Assembly: GCA_012511485.1 (NCBI GenBank)
Contig: JAAZFZ010000191.1
Span: 1-6,314, forward strand
Source: Clostridiales bacterium
GTDB taxonomy: Bacteria > Bacillota > Clostridia > Oscillospirales > Acutalibacteraceae
Reading direction: 5' to 3'
DNA length: 6,314 nt
The notes under the pieces were generated by a model. That model saw only the letters and a list, made by a program, of their open reading frames with translations. It was not told where the DNA came from and ran no database searches. How positions within the stretch are numbered: the stretch's first letter is position 1; each line of letters starts with the position of its first letter. Positions 1 to 5,218 of the stretch are shown in pieces. The position numbers were made by a program, and so were the translations under genes.

Positions 1-198
1 ATCCCATATTGTGTTAATGAAGTTAACCACCGCAAGCAAGCTAAGGTCGATTTTCAGAACATCAAATACGAACCTTTCCGAATAAAGGTCAATATTAAAG
101 TTCTTGGAAACATCAAAAAGTATGTATGCCAAAGTTTCTTTTGTACCAACATAGCGCCTGTCCTGATATTTCACTAAAGGCTCTGTTATTTCGTCCAA
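1..198 (-). CDS. GPH/MFS-type sugar carrier, N-terminal fragment (partial)
   Basis: The first 66 codons of a minus-strand gene are present; the rest lies beyond the left edge. The visible protein starts LDEITEPLVKYQDRRYVGTK and ends in VVNFINTIWD. From memory, a soluble N-terminus with GTKETLAYILFDVSKNFNI, followed by a hydrophobic stretch and INTIWD, is typical of the glycoside-pentoside-hexuronide cation symporter family (MFS_2), whose members usually have about 450-500 residues and 12 helices. That family takes up sugars or glycosides at the cytoplasmic membrane with H+ or Na+. The TTG start at 198 is chosen because a perfect AGGAGG lies 7 nt upstream. An in-frame ATG at 216 has no ribosome binding site and would place that motif inside the gene. 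The substrate cannot be inferred. The family call rests on a short fragment and is moderately secure. Confidence 0.62.
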   Translation of the reverse strand, partial: MDEITEPLVKYQDRRYVGTKETLAYILFDVSKNFNIDLYSERFVFDVLKIDLSLLAVVNFINTIWD

Positions 199-205
199 AC
201 CATCA

Positions 206-211
206 CCTCCT
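206..211 (-). promoter_or_regulatory. Ribosome binding site of the GPH-type carrier
   Basis: On the minus strand AGGAGG (continuing as GGAGGTG) ends 7 nt before the TTG at 198. This full match to the 16S anti-Shine-Dalgarno sequence decides the TTG start over the in-frame ATG at 216. Confidence 0.8.
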
Positions 212-238
212 GTCATTTATTGTAGTGTACCATATTTT

Positions 239-250
239 GTAACAGGTTAC
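239..250. promoter_or_regulatory. Candidate operator, inverted repeat GTAACAGGTTAC
   Basis: GTAAC-AG-GTTAC is a 5-2-5 inverted repeat lying 41 nt upstream of the carrier start. Size and layout resemble operators of LacI/GalR-type sugar regulators, though the usual central CG is replaced by AG. A poor -10-like TACAAT (minus strand, 224-219) lies just downstream, but it would put the transcript start almost on the ribosome binding site, so the true promoter is uncertain. The operator role is inferred from symmetry and from the sugar-transport context. Confidence 0.3.
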
Positions 251-308
251 CAATGCTTATCTCACTGTCATTGTGACGATATTTTTCACAAATTTTTTTA
301 ATATTTGC

Positions 309-338
309 TGAATTTTTTTCAGACATGAAAAAAATTCA
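309..338. repeat. Perfect 13-bp AT-rich inverted repeat with GACA loop
   Basis: TGAATTTTTTTCA at 309-321 is the exact reverse complement of TGAAAAAAATTCA at 326-338, separated by GACA. It lies in the middle of the divergent intergenic region. The stem contains only two G-C pairs, so it is a poor intrinsic terminator. A protein-binding site, a cruciform or a leader structure of the leftward gene are possible. Confidence 0.6.
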
Positions 339-411
339 AAAACTTTATCATAAAAAGCAGAATATTTATTAAATACTCCCGAATATATTGGCATAGTGCA
401 AAAAAAATGTT

Positions 412-425
412 TTAGTTTGAACTAA
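412..425. promoter_or_regulatory. Palindrome TTAGTTTGAACTAA upstream of the ABC operon promoter
   Basis: TTAGTT-TG-AACTAA is a perfect 6-2-6 inverted repeat whose centre is 15 bp upstream of the -35 hexamer, about -49 relative to the predicted transcription start. That position suits an activator or a dimeric regulator of the MarR or similar type. No regulator gene is in the window, and I do not recognise the motif as a known operator. Confidence 0.35.
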
Positions 426-433
426 TCTAAGCC

Positions 434-461
434 TTGACTTTTATATTATTAATGCTATAAT
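434..461 (+). promoter_or_regulatory. Sigma-A-type promoter of the ABC-DUF1854-darA operon
   Basis: TTGACT (434-439), a 16-bp spacer and TATAAT (456-461), with TGC directly before the -10 as an extended -10 element. Transcription should start near 468, giving a leader of about 50 nt before the TTG start at 520. The match to consensus is very good (5/6 and 6/6). Confidence 0.85.
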
Positions 462-488
462 GCCCGTGTTTAGAACTTCAAGGGCATT
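459..488. promoter_or_regulatory. 7-bp inverted repeat spanning the transcription start
   Basis: AATGCCC (459-465) and GGGCATT (482-488) are exact reverse complements, with centres 23 bp apart, about two helical turns. The left arm overlaps the -10 box and the right arm lies in the leader. A dimeric repressor bound here would block polymerase. Alternatively, GGGCAT (482-487) can pair with ATGTCC (494-499, one G-U pair) to form a small leader hairpin. Both roles are inferences from symmetry. Confidence 0.3.
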
Positions 489-507
489 TTGAAATGTCCA
501 AATAAAT

Positions 508-513
508 GAGGTG
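508..513 (+). promoter_or_regulatory. Ribosome binding site of the ABC transporter gene
   Basis: GAGGTG ends 6 nt before the TTG at 520. This selects TTG 520 as the start. The in-frame GTG at 511 lies within the ribosome binding site, and the in-frame ATG at 538 has no comparable site. Confidence 0.7.
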
Positions 514-519
514 GTCAGC

Positions 520-2787
520 TTGAGTATTCCCCGAAGTATGCTTACCAACAAGCCTGTGACGGAGTCTGTCAGGGCGGCTACAGACGAACTGTTCGGTGAA
601 GACGACCCTCCACTATTCGCTGTTGTGAGCGACCTTAATTTAAACGGTTGCTATGACAATTCCGCCCTCTTTGTGACATCTCAAAAATTAATAGCTTTCG
701 ACGAGGAAAACGGTATTATCAATCTATTCTTCAGCCAAATCAAAACGGCTGAGGTTAAAAGAATGTATGGTAATGCCGTTTTTAAAATTACCACAAATGA
801 CGGCAAAAGAACTGATATTCTGCGGTTCACATACTCAGTTGCAGAGATTTGCGATGCTGTAGCAAACTTTATCAACCATATTAACAGCGGTGAAGATATT
901 GAGCTTGAGCTGGATATGGTCAGGGCAACCTATAAAAACATGAGAAGCTTTTGTCCGAAATGCGGGCGCAAGCTTTCAAACCCCGATGCGAATTGCATAA
1001 ATTGCAGCGGCAAGAGCAAGGTTGTTTCAAAGCTGCTTATCTACATAAAACCTCAGCTAAAGAGGATAATTTTCAGCCTTATCCTTTCAATGGGCTCAAC
1101 GGCAATGGCTCTTGTGCCTCCGTATGTCACAAAAATAATGGTTGATGAGATTCTGCCCCAAAGCAACAAGAGACTGCTTGCCATAACGGTGGCGGCACTC
1201 CTTGGCGTCTATATAGTTCAGTATATACTGGGCGGGTGCAGAGCCTATCTCTTGCGACTCGCGGGCGACAGCATGGTTACAGACCTTAAAAAGGATATAT
1301 ATGCAAAGGCTCAGCATCTGCCAATGAGCTTTTATGACAAAACCTCAACCGGCTCGGTCATAAACAGAGTCAATTCGGATACTGCAATTATTCAGACCTT
1401 TATGCTTAGAGTTACTCAGGAGGCCGTCGTTCAGCTTTTCATGCTTGTGGGCATAGTGGTTATCATGTTCACAATGAACTGGAAGCTGACTCTGCTTTCA
1501 CTGGCACCCGTCCCGATTGTTATTTGCATAAGCAAATTTTTCGGCAAAAAAATTGCCCCAATGTATAGAAGACTTTGGAGAAGGGGAACGGCAATTTCAG
1601 GCTTGCTTGCAGATACGATTCCGGCTGTCCGAGTTATAAAATCCTTTACGAGCGAAAAAAGAGCCGTTGAGAAGTTTTCAAGATATGCCAACGACTTTCT
1701 GAGCGAAAGCAAAAAGGCTTCAAAAACTGCAACTGTATTCCCACATATTATCACCTTCATGATAACAAGCGGCTCGGTAATTATCTGGCTGGTCGGCGGC
1801 ACATGGGTTATCGAAAGGCCCGAGGCCCTCACACTGGGCTTGCTGGTGTCATTTATCTCATATACAAGTATGTTCTATACTCCCGTTAACTTTTTTGCAA
1901 ACCTCAACGATTCATATCAGAACGCCTTGGCATCTGCCGAGAAAATACTTGATATCATTAACGCCGAGCCTGAAACGGATTTCGGAAAAGGCAAGAACAA
2001 AACAGGGCTAAAAGGCAAAATAGAGTTCAGGAATGTCAACTTCTCATTCGACAGGACAAAAAGAGTGCTTACAAATGTAAGCTTTGTAATCAATCCCGGA
2101 GACATAGTCGGTATTGTGGGCACCACAGGCTCAGGCAAGACAACACTTATAAACCTCTTAATGAGATTTTATGAAAATTATGAGGGCGAAATTCTTGTTG
2201 ACGGCAAGAATATCAAGGATATTGACCTCAATTTTTATCGCTCACAGATGGGCTTTGTTCAGCAGGAGCCAATGATGTTCAGAGATACGATAATAAACAA
2301 TATTGCATATTCTAACCCAAACGCCCATGTCGAGCAGGTCCTGCATGCTGCCGAAATAGCAAATGCTCACGGCTTTATTTCCCGTTTGCCCGATGCTTAT
2401 GACACAATGCTCGGCGAGAGGGGAGTCGGTCTTTCCGGCGGTGAGAAGCAGAGAATTTCAATTGCAAGAGCCGTGCTCAAAAATCCGGGTCTGCTTATTA
2501 TCGATGAAGCAACCTCTGCAGTAGACTCCGAAACCGAAAAGCTCATTCAGGAGGCTATTGAAAGGCTCATAAGAGGCAGAACAACAATTATGATAGCCCA
2601 CCGCCTTTCAACCTTGAGAAAAGCCAACAGAATCCTTGTGGTTGACAAGGGTGAGATAATCGAAAACGGCTCTCATGAGGAGCTTATGGCTCTGCAAGGC
2701 AAATATTATAAGCTCATTCAGATTCAATCCATGTCCGAACAGGTACAGGCTGAAATAGAAGCGGAAAACTTTGAGATGGTGAGGTGA
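520..2787 (+). CDS. ABC exporter half-transporter with N-terminal PH-like region and zinc ribbon
   Basis: A 755-residue protein of three parts. Residues 12-122 form a beta-rich stretch resembling a bacterial PH/GRAM-like fold (GCYDNSALFVTSQKLIAFD, then LFFSQIKTAEVK). Residues 145-162 are a zinc ribbon (C145, C148, C159, C162). Residues 175-755 are a complete type IV ABC exporter half. Six membrane helices lie near 181-203, 218-240, 301-319, 321-342, 406-431 and 437-460. The nucleotide-binding domain has Walker A GTTGSGKTT (534-542), Q-loop Q581/Q582, signature LSGGE (638-642), Walker B LLIIDE (658-663, catalytic E663), D-loop SAVD and switch histidine H694, all intact. It should act as a homodimer in the cytoplasmic membrane. 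Ordinary exporter halves are near 580 residues, so about 170 are added at the N-terminus. The next gene, DUF1854, is a known partner of this subfamily, named in Proteobacteria for cyanophycin metabolism. The substrate is unknown. Confidence 0.92.
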   Translation: MSIPRSMLTNKPVTESVRAATDELFGEDDPPLFAVVSDLNLNGCYDNSALFVTSQKLIAFDEENGIINLFFSQIKTAEVKRMYGNAVFKITTNDGKRTDILRFTYSVAEICDAVANFINHINSGEDIELELDMVRATYKNMRSFCPKCGRKLSNPDANCINCSGKSKVVSKLLIYIKPQLKRIIFSLILSMGSTAMALVPPYVTKIMVDEILPQSNKRLLAITVAALLGVYIVQYILGGCRAYLLRLAGDSMVTDLKKDIYAKAQHLPMSFYDKTSTGSVINRVNSDTAIIQTFMLRVTQEAVVQLFMLVGIVVIMFTMNWKLTLLSLAPVPIVICISKFFGKKIAPMYRRLWRRGTAISGLLADTIPAVRVIKSFTSEKRAVEKFSRYANDFLSESKKASKTATVFPHIITFMITSGSVIIWLVGGTWVIERPEALTLGLLVSFISYTSMFYTPVNFFANLNDSYQNALASAEKILDIINAEPETDFGKGKNKTGLKGKIEFRNVNFSFDRTKRVLTNVSFVINPGDIVGIVGTTGSGKTTLINLLMRFYENYEGEILVDGKNIKDIDLNFYRSQMGFVQQEPMMFRDTIINNIAYSNPNAHVEQVLHAAEIANAHGFISRLPDAYDTMLGERGVGLSGGEKQRISIARAVLKNPGLLIIDEATSAVDSETEKLIQEAIERLIRGRTTIMIAHRLSTLRKANRILVVDKGEIIENGSHEELMALQGKYYKLIQIQSMSEQVQAEIEAENFEMVR
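2781..2786 (+). promoter_or_regulatory. Ribosome binding site overlapping the ABC gene stop codon
   Basis: GAGGTG at 2781-2786 shares bases with the TGA stop (2785-2787) and sits 6 nt before the ATG at 2793. This fixes the DUF1854 start at that ATG rather than the in-frame GTG at 2784, and suggests translational coupling of the two genes. Confidence 0.7.
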
Positions 2788-2792
2788 CTATT

Positions 2793-3281
2793 ATGCAGCT
2801 AAGATACATTGACGGGCCGGAGGTTCGCATAACCGCATATGACAGGATTTTTGTGAATGTTGAGTTTTTCGGCGGCGAAGTTCTCACTGAGCTCGAGCCG
2901 AGGAGGCTATTCCCTATAAGCGGCTTGACAAAATACATCACTTTGTTGGATAATGAAGGTAACGAGAGAGCCATTATCAGGAATTTAAATAACCTTATGC
3001 CTGAATCCAGAGATGCAATACTCGACTGCCTCAAGGAGTATTACATGATTCCAAGAATCAAGAGACTTATTAAAAGAACCGAAAAATTCAAAATATGGAT
3101 GTGGACGGTTGAAACGGACAGGGGCATTTATACCTTTGAAATCAGGAACAGCTTTACGGCAATCAAAGTCCTGCATGACGGGCGGATTCTCATTCTAGAC
3201 GCAAACGATAACAGATATGAAATCCCAGACCTCAATAAGCTTGACAAAAGAAGTATCCGGCTGATTTTGCCGGATGTCTGA
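2793..3281 (+). CDS. DUF1854 family protein, partner of the ABC exporter
   Basis: A 162-residue soluble protein with no signal peptide or membrane segment. The pattern fits DUF1854: ELEPRRLFPISG (34-44), LLDNEGNE (51-58), the lysine/arginine-rich stretch PRIKRLIKRTEKFK (87-100), WTVETDRGIYTFEIRN (104-119) and ILILDANDNRYEIPDL (132-147). The biochemical role of DUF1854 is not established to my knowledge. Its genes recur directly beside ABC exporters with an N-terminal extension, and NCBI names the proteobacterial pair cyanophycin metabolism-associated. Here it starts 5 nt after the exporter stop, with its ribosome binding site inside the exporter's end, so the two are probably made in fixed ratio and interact. 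A cytoplasmic accessory or regulatory subunit is the simplest inference. No cyanophycin synthetase or cyanophycinase is in view, so that name should not be transferred without support. Confidence 0.85.
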   Translation: MQLRYIDGPEVRITAYDRIFVNVEFFGGEVLTELEPRRLFPISGLTKYITLLDNEGNERAIIRNLNNLMPESRDAILDCLKEYYMIPRIKRLIKRTEKFKIWMWTVETDRGIYTFEIRNSFTAIKVLHDGRILILDANDNRYEIPDLNKLDKRSIRLILPDV

Positions 3282-3301
3282 TATTAATTTGTATTAATTT
3301 G
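3255..3301 (+). repeat. Hairpin at the DUF1854 gene end followed by a 10-bp tandem repeat
   Basis: ATCCGGC (3255-3261) pairs exactly with GCCGGAT (3269-3275) around a 7-nt loop, inside the last DUF1854 codons. Just after the stop, TATTAATTTG occurs twice in tandem (3282-3291 and 3292-3301). With no T-run, the hairpin is a weak terminator at best. It could lower read-through to the next gene or mark an RNA processing or stability point. Confidence 0.4.
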
Positions 3302-3320
3302 AACCGGAAAGGGAGAAAAT

Positions 3321-3647
3321 ATGAAACTAGTTATTGCGATTATTAATAATGACGATAGTGCGGTGGTATCCTCCGCATTGACAAAGGAGGGCTATATCGT
3401 CACAAAGCTATCTACAACCGGTGGGTTTTTAATGGTCGGCAACACTACTCTGCTTATCGGCTCAAGCGATGAAAATGTCGGCCATGTCAAAGAAATAATT
3501 AAGAAGAACGCCCAGACAAGGAGACATGTCAGGCCAACAACAATGTCCTTCGGTGTCGGCTTGCATGATAGTGAGCCGGGCACAGAAGTTAATGTCGGGG
3601 GAGCCACTGTTTTTGTGCTCAGTGTTGACGAATTAGAGAAGTATTGA
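3321..3647 (+). CDS. darA: Cyclic-di-AMP receptor, DarA/PstA (YaaQ, DUF970) family
   Basis: A 108-residue PII-like protein of usual length (about 109). It matches the family from end to end: MKLVIAIINNDDS at the start, TKLSTTGGFLMVGNTTLLIG (28-47), and VNVGGATVFVLSVDELEKY at the C-terminus. In characterised homologues the trimer binds one cyclic-di-AMP per subunit interface. Of the pocket positions as I remember them, Thr28, Phe36, Leu37, Asn41 and Gly47 are kept. Position 26, Arg in Staphylococcus aureus PstA, is Ile here, and the long B-loop differs strongly from the usual SPxTPMGG form. The ATG is preceded by GGGAG with 5-nt spacing. It follows DUF1854 by 39 nt with no clear terminator between, so co-transcription with the exporter is likely. 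The common neighbours (tmk, holB) are absent. Family assignment is secure; the regulatory target is unknown. Confidence 0.92.
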   Translation: MKLVIAIINNDDSAVVSSALTKEGYIVTKLSTTGGFLMVGNTTLLIGSSDENVGHVKEIIKKNAQTRRHVRPTTMSFGVGLHDSEPGTEVNVGGATVFVLSVDELEKY

Positions 3648-3700
3648 TGTAAAGTGATATAGCTTTACAGCCGTCGCAGCTTCTGCGGCGGCTCTTGTCT
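3648..3700 (+). terminator. Terminator region after darA (two hairpins)
   Basis: The main hairpin is AGCCGTCGCAG (3669-3679), loop CTT, CTGCGGCGGCT (3683-3693): 11 bp with one G-U pair, followed by the T-rich CTTGTCTTAA. Directly upstream, TGTAAAG (3648-3654) can pair with CTTTACA (3663-3669), sharing one base with the main stem. The strong GC stem with a modest T-tract ends the operon. Confidence 0.8.
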
Positions 3701-3872
3701 TAAATCCCCTGTAAAATAACTCTTTGTAACACTGCTTAACTGTAGCATTTTTTGCTTCCTTTCGGTGAAAGTAGTCGGGAATAAAAGTATACCCTTTTCT
3801 CTGAATTGTTTTTCAACCATGTAAAAATAGAACTGCAGAATTTTAAAAAACTATTACAAGTTTAGAATAATA
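3701..3872. other. Intergenic region, no gene seen
   Basis: About 170 AT-rich bases without a credible open frame on either strand. It contains a small hairpin CTTTC-GGT-GAAAG (3759-3771) and a weak terminator-like element: GGG (3777-3779) and CCC (3792-3794) flank ATA-AAAG-TAT with one A-A mismatch, followed by TTTTCT. Neither is strong enough to call functional. Confidence 0.4.
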
Positions 3873-3901
3873 TTGACAAACCTCAATAAAAAACCTATCA
3901 T
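3873..3901 (+). promoter_or_regulatory. Sigma-A-type promoter of the glycosyltransferase gene
   Basis: A perfect TTGACA (3873-3878), a 17-bp spacer and TATCAT (3896-3901, 5/6). The predicted start near 3908 leaves a leader of about 28 nt before the ATG at 3936. Confidence 0.85.
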
Positions 3902-3935
3902 TGTGAGTGAAGTTTAATGGAAATCGGTGTTAAAA

Positions 3936-4904
3936 ATGAAAACTGTCAGCGTGCTTGTACCCTGCTACAACGAAGAGGGGAATGTTATACCCATAAGCAA
4001 GGCAATTATTGAGGTTTTTAAAAAGGATTTGCCGCAGTACGATTATGAGATTGTCTTTATAGAAAACTGTTCAACTGACAGAACAAGGGATATGCTCAGA
4101 ATCCTGTGCGGTGAGAATAAAAAAATCAAAGCGATTTTCAATGCTAAGAATTTTGGTCAGTTTAACTCGCCATATTACGGAATGTGCCAGACGAGCGGAG
4201 ACTGTACAATTTTGCTTGCCTGCGATTTTCAAGACCCAGTTGATATGATACCCAAATTTATACAAGAGTGGGAGCAGGGGTACAAAATTGTATGCGGAAT
4301 AAAAACAAGCAGCAAAGAGAATAGAATAATGCGAATGTTGCGAACCTGCTACTACAAAAGTATTAAAAGAATGTCCAGCATTGAGCAGATTGAGCATTTT
4401 ACAGGCTTTGGGCTTTATGACAAAAGCTTCATTAAAGTGCTAAGTGAGCTAGATGACCCGATGCCCTTCCTCAGGGGGATTGTGGCGGAGCTGGGCTATA
4501 AGAGGAAGGATATACCCTACGAGCAGCAAAAACGCAGAGAGGGCAAAACAAGCAACAATTTTTATAATCTCTATGACGCCGCAATGCTCAGTGTTACCTC
4601 CTACACAAAGGTAGGCCTGAGGCTGGCAACAATTCTGGGCTTTATATTTTCCGGCCTGAGCATTTTAGTTGCTATTGTATATACAATCCTCAAGTTTGTT
4701 TATTGGGACAGATTCCCCGCAGGCATCGCACCGATACTGATAGGCGTTTTTCTTTTTAGCTCCGTTCAGCTTTTTTTTATAGGCTTAATGGGCGAATACA
4801 TATTAAATATAAATACAAGAATTATGAAAAGGCCGCTTGTTATTGAGGAGCAGAGGCTCAATTTCGATGATGTCAAGGATACGGAGCAAAAGGACAGTCA
4901 TTGA
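3936..4904 (+). CDS. Family 2 glycosyltransferase, GtrB/DPM1-like, membrane-anchored
   Basis: A 322-residue protein. The N-terminal GT-A domain (1-210) shows VSVLVPCYNEE (4-14), the nucleotide-binding ENCSTDRT (43-50) and ACDFQDP (95-101), the DxD-equivalent site in this group. RREGKTSNNF (200-209) lies where relatives have an RxxGxSK-type motif. Two membrane helices follow near 228-253 and 264-290, with a short cytoplasmic tail. This is the layout of polyprenyl-phosphate sugar transferases (GtrB, ArnC-like), which move a sugar from a nucleotide donor to undecaprenyl phosphate for cell-surface glycans. The donor cannot be read from the sequence. ATG 3936 is chosen because the conserved strand begins immediately after it; its ribosome binding site is weak (GGTG at 3926-3929), and GTG 3927 would add three residues. 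The gene has its own promoter and terminator. No GtrA-like flippase or other glycan gene is adjacent. Confidence 0.88.
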   Translation: MKTVSVLVPCYNEEGNVIPISKAIIEVFKKDLPQYDYEIVFIENCSTDRTRDMLRILCGENKKIKAIFNAKNFGQFNSPYYGMCQTSGDCTILLACDFQDPVDMIPKFIQEWEQGYKIVCGIKTSSKENRIMRMLRTCYYKSIKRMSSIEQIEHFTGFGLYDKSFIKVLSELDDPMPFLRGIVAELGYKRKDIPYEQQKRREGKTSNNFYNLYDAAMLSVTSYTKVGLRLATILGFIFSGLSILVAIVYTILKFVYWDRFPAGIAPILIGVFLFSSVQLFFIGLMGEYILNINTRIMKRPLVIEEQRLNFDDVKDTEQKDSH

Positions 4905-4918
4905 GCAGATGATTGATA

Positions 4919-4963
4919 AAAAACCGTTAAGAATTCAGCAAAAACTGAAGCTTAACGGTTTTT
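4919..4963. terminator. Bidirectional intrinsic terminator
   Basis: AAAAACCGTTAAG (4919-4931) pairs perfectly with CTTAACGGTTTTT (4951-4963). Inside, a second stem TTCAG (4934-4938) with CTGAA (4945-4949) closes a CAAAAA loop. The A-run and T-run allow it to end the glycosyltransferase transcript rightward and the small-protein transcript leftward. Confidence 0.88.
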
Positions 4964-4984
4964 GATATTATTATTAATTGACTG

Positions 4985-5025
4985 TTTGGGCAAGAAAAGG
5001 GGCGTCGGATTGCCCAAATGACGCC
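4985..5025. repeat. Two interleaved perfect inverted repeats (possible structured RNA)
   Basis: TTTGGGCAA (4985-4993) is complementary to TTGCCCAAA (5010-5018). GGCGTC (5001-5006) is complementary to GACGCC (5020-5025). The arms alternate, as in an H-type pseudoknot or two mutually exclusive hairpins. On the minus strand the element lies 18 nt after the small-gene stop and before its terminator, so it would be in that 3' UTR. On the plus strand it lies beyond the glycosyltransferase terminator. Confidence 0.55.
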
Positions 5026-5043
5026 ATGAAGTATTCTGCAAAA

Positions 5044-5211
5044 TCAATCCACCCCGAAAGAGCGGAGTATCCTTATTCTGGTGCCGGGGTCATAAATATG
5101 CGAAACAATTTCTTTTATTTCGGCATCCTTTGATTCCTTGTTTATTATTCTCTTGACATAGTTCTCATAAACTTTTTTGGCTTCCTCATAATAATCGTTA
5201 TCTATCAGCAT
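5044..5211 (-). CDS. Small protein of unknown function, 55 residues
   Basis: The protein begins MLIDNDYYEEAKKVYENYVK and ends in IRILRSFGVD. I do not recognise its family. It is soluble, strongly charged and probably mostly helical: an acidic N-terminus, an amphipathic lysine/glutamate-rich helix (about 7-25), a second helix around DAEIKEIVSHIY (29-40), then the turn DPGTR and a basic end. There is no signal peptide, cysteine or membrane segment. The ATG at 5211 is preceded by a perfect AGGAGG with 7-nt spacing; the open frame continues upstream to 5319, but that part overlaps the hppA terminator and is not supported. This ribosome binding site is the main evidence that the gene is real. It lies downstream of hppA on the same strand but is separated from it by a strong terminator, so it probably has its own promoter. 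It shares the bidirectional terminator with the convergent glycosyltransferase gene. Confidence 0.65.
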   Translation of the reverse strand: MLIDNDYYEEAKKVYENYVKRIINKESKDAEIKEIVSHIYDPGTRIRILRSFGVD

Positions 5212-5218
5212 ATATTCC

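Noticed and set aside
462..519. Cyclic-di-AMP (ydaO-type) or other large riboswitch before the operon
   Set aside because: The leader is only about 50 nt and shows no such conserved structure; only small symmetric elements are present.
1431..1832. Minus-strand open frame of 133 codons inside the ABC gene
   Set aside because: It lies wholly opposite the conserved transmembrane region of the exporter, has no ribosome binding site I can see and shows no recognisable domain; a shadow of the real gene.
3777..3800. Second terminator GGG...CCC with TTTTCT downstream of darA
   Set aside because: The stem is short and has an A-A mismatch, and a stronger terminator lies upstream; kept only as a note in the intergenic entry.
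3917..4012. Short out-of-frame reading frame from ATG 3917 overlapping the glycosyltransferase start
   Set aside because: No clear ribosome binding site, about 31 codons of low-quality sequence, and the conserved protein begins in another frame at 3936.
4071..4397. Minus-strand open frame of 108 codons opposite the glycosyltransferase
   Set aside because: It is antisense to the conserved GT-A domain and has no recognisable family features.
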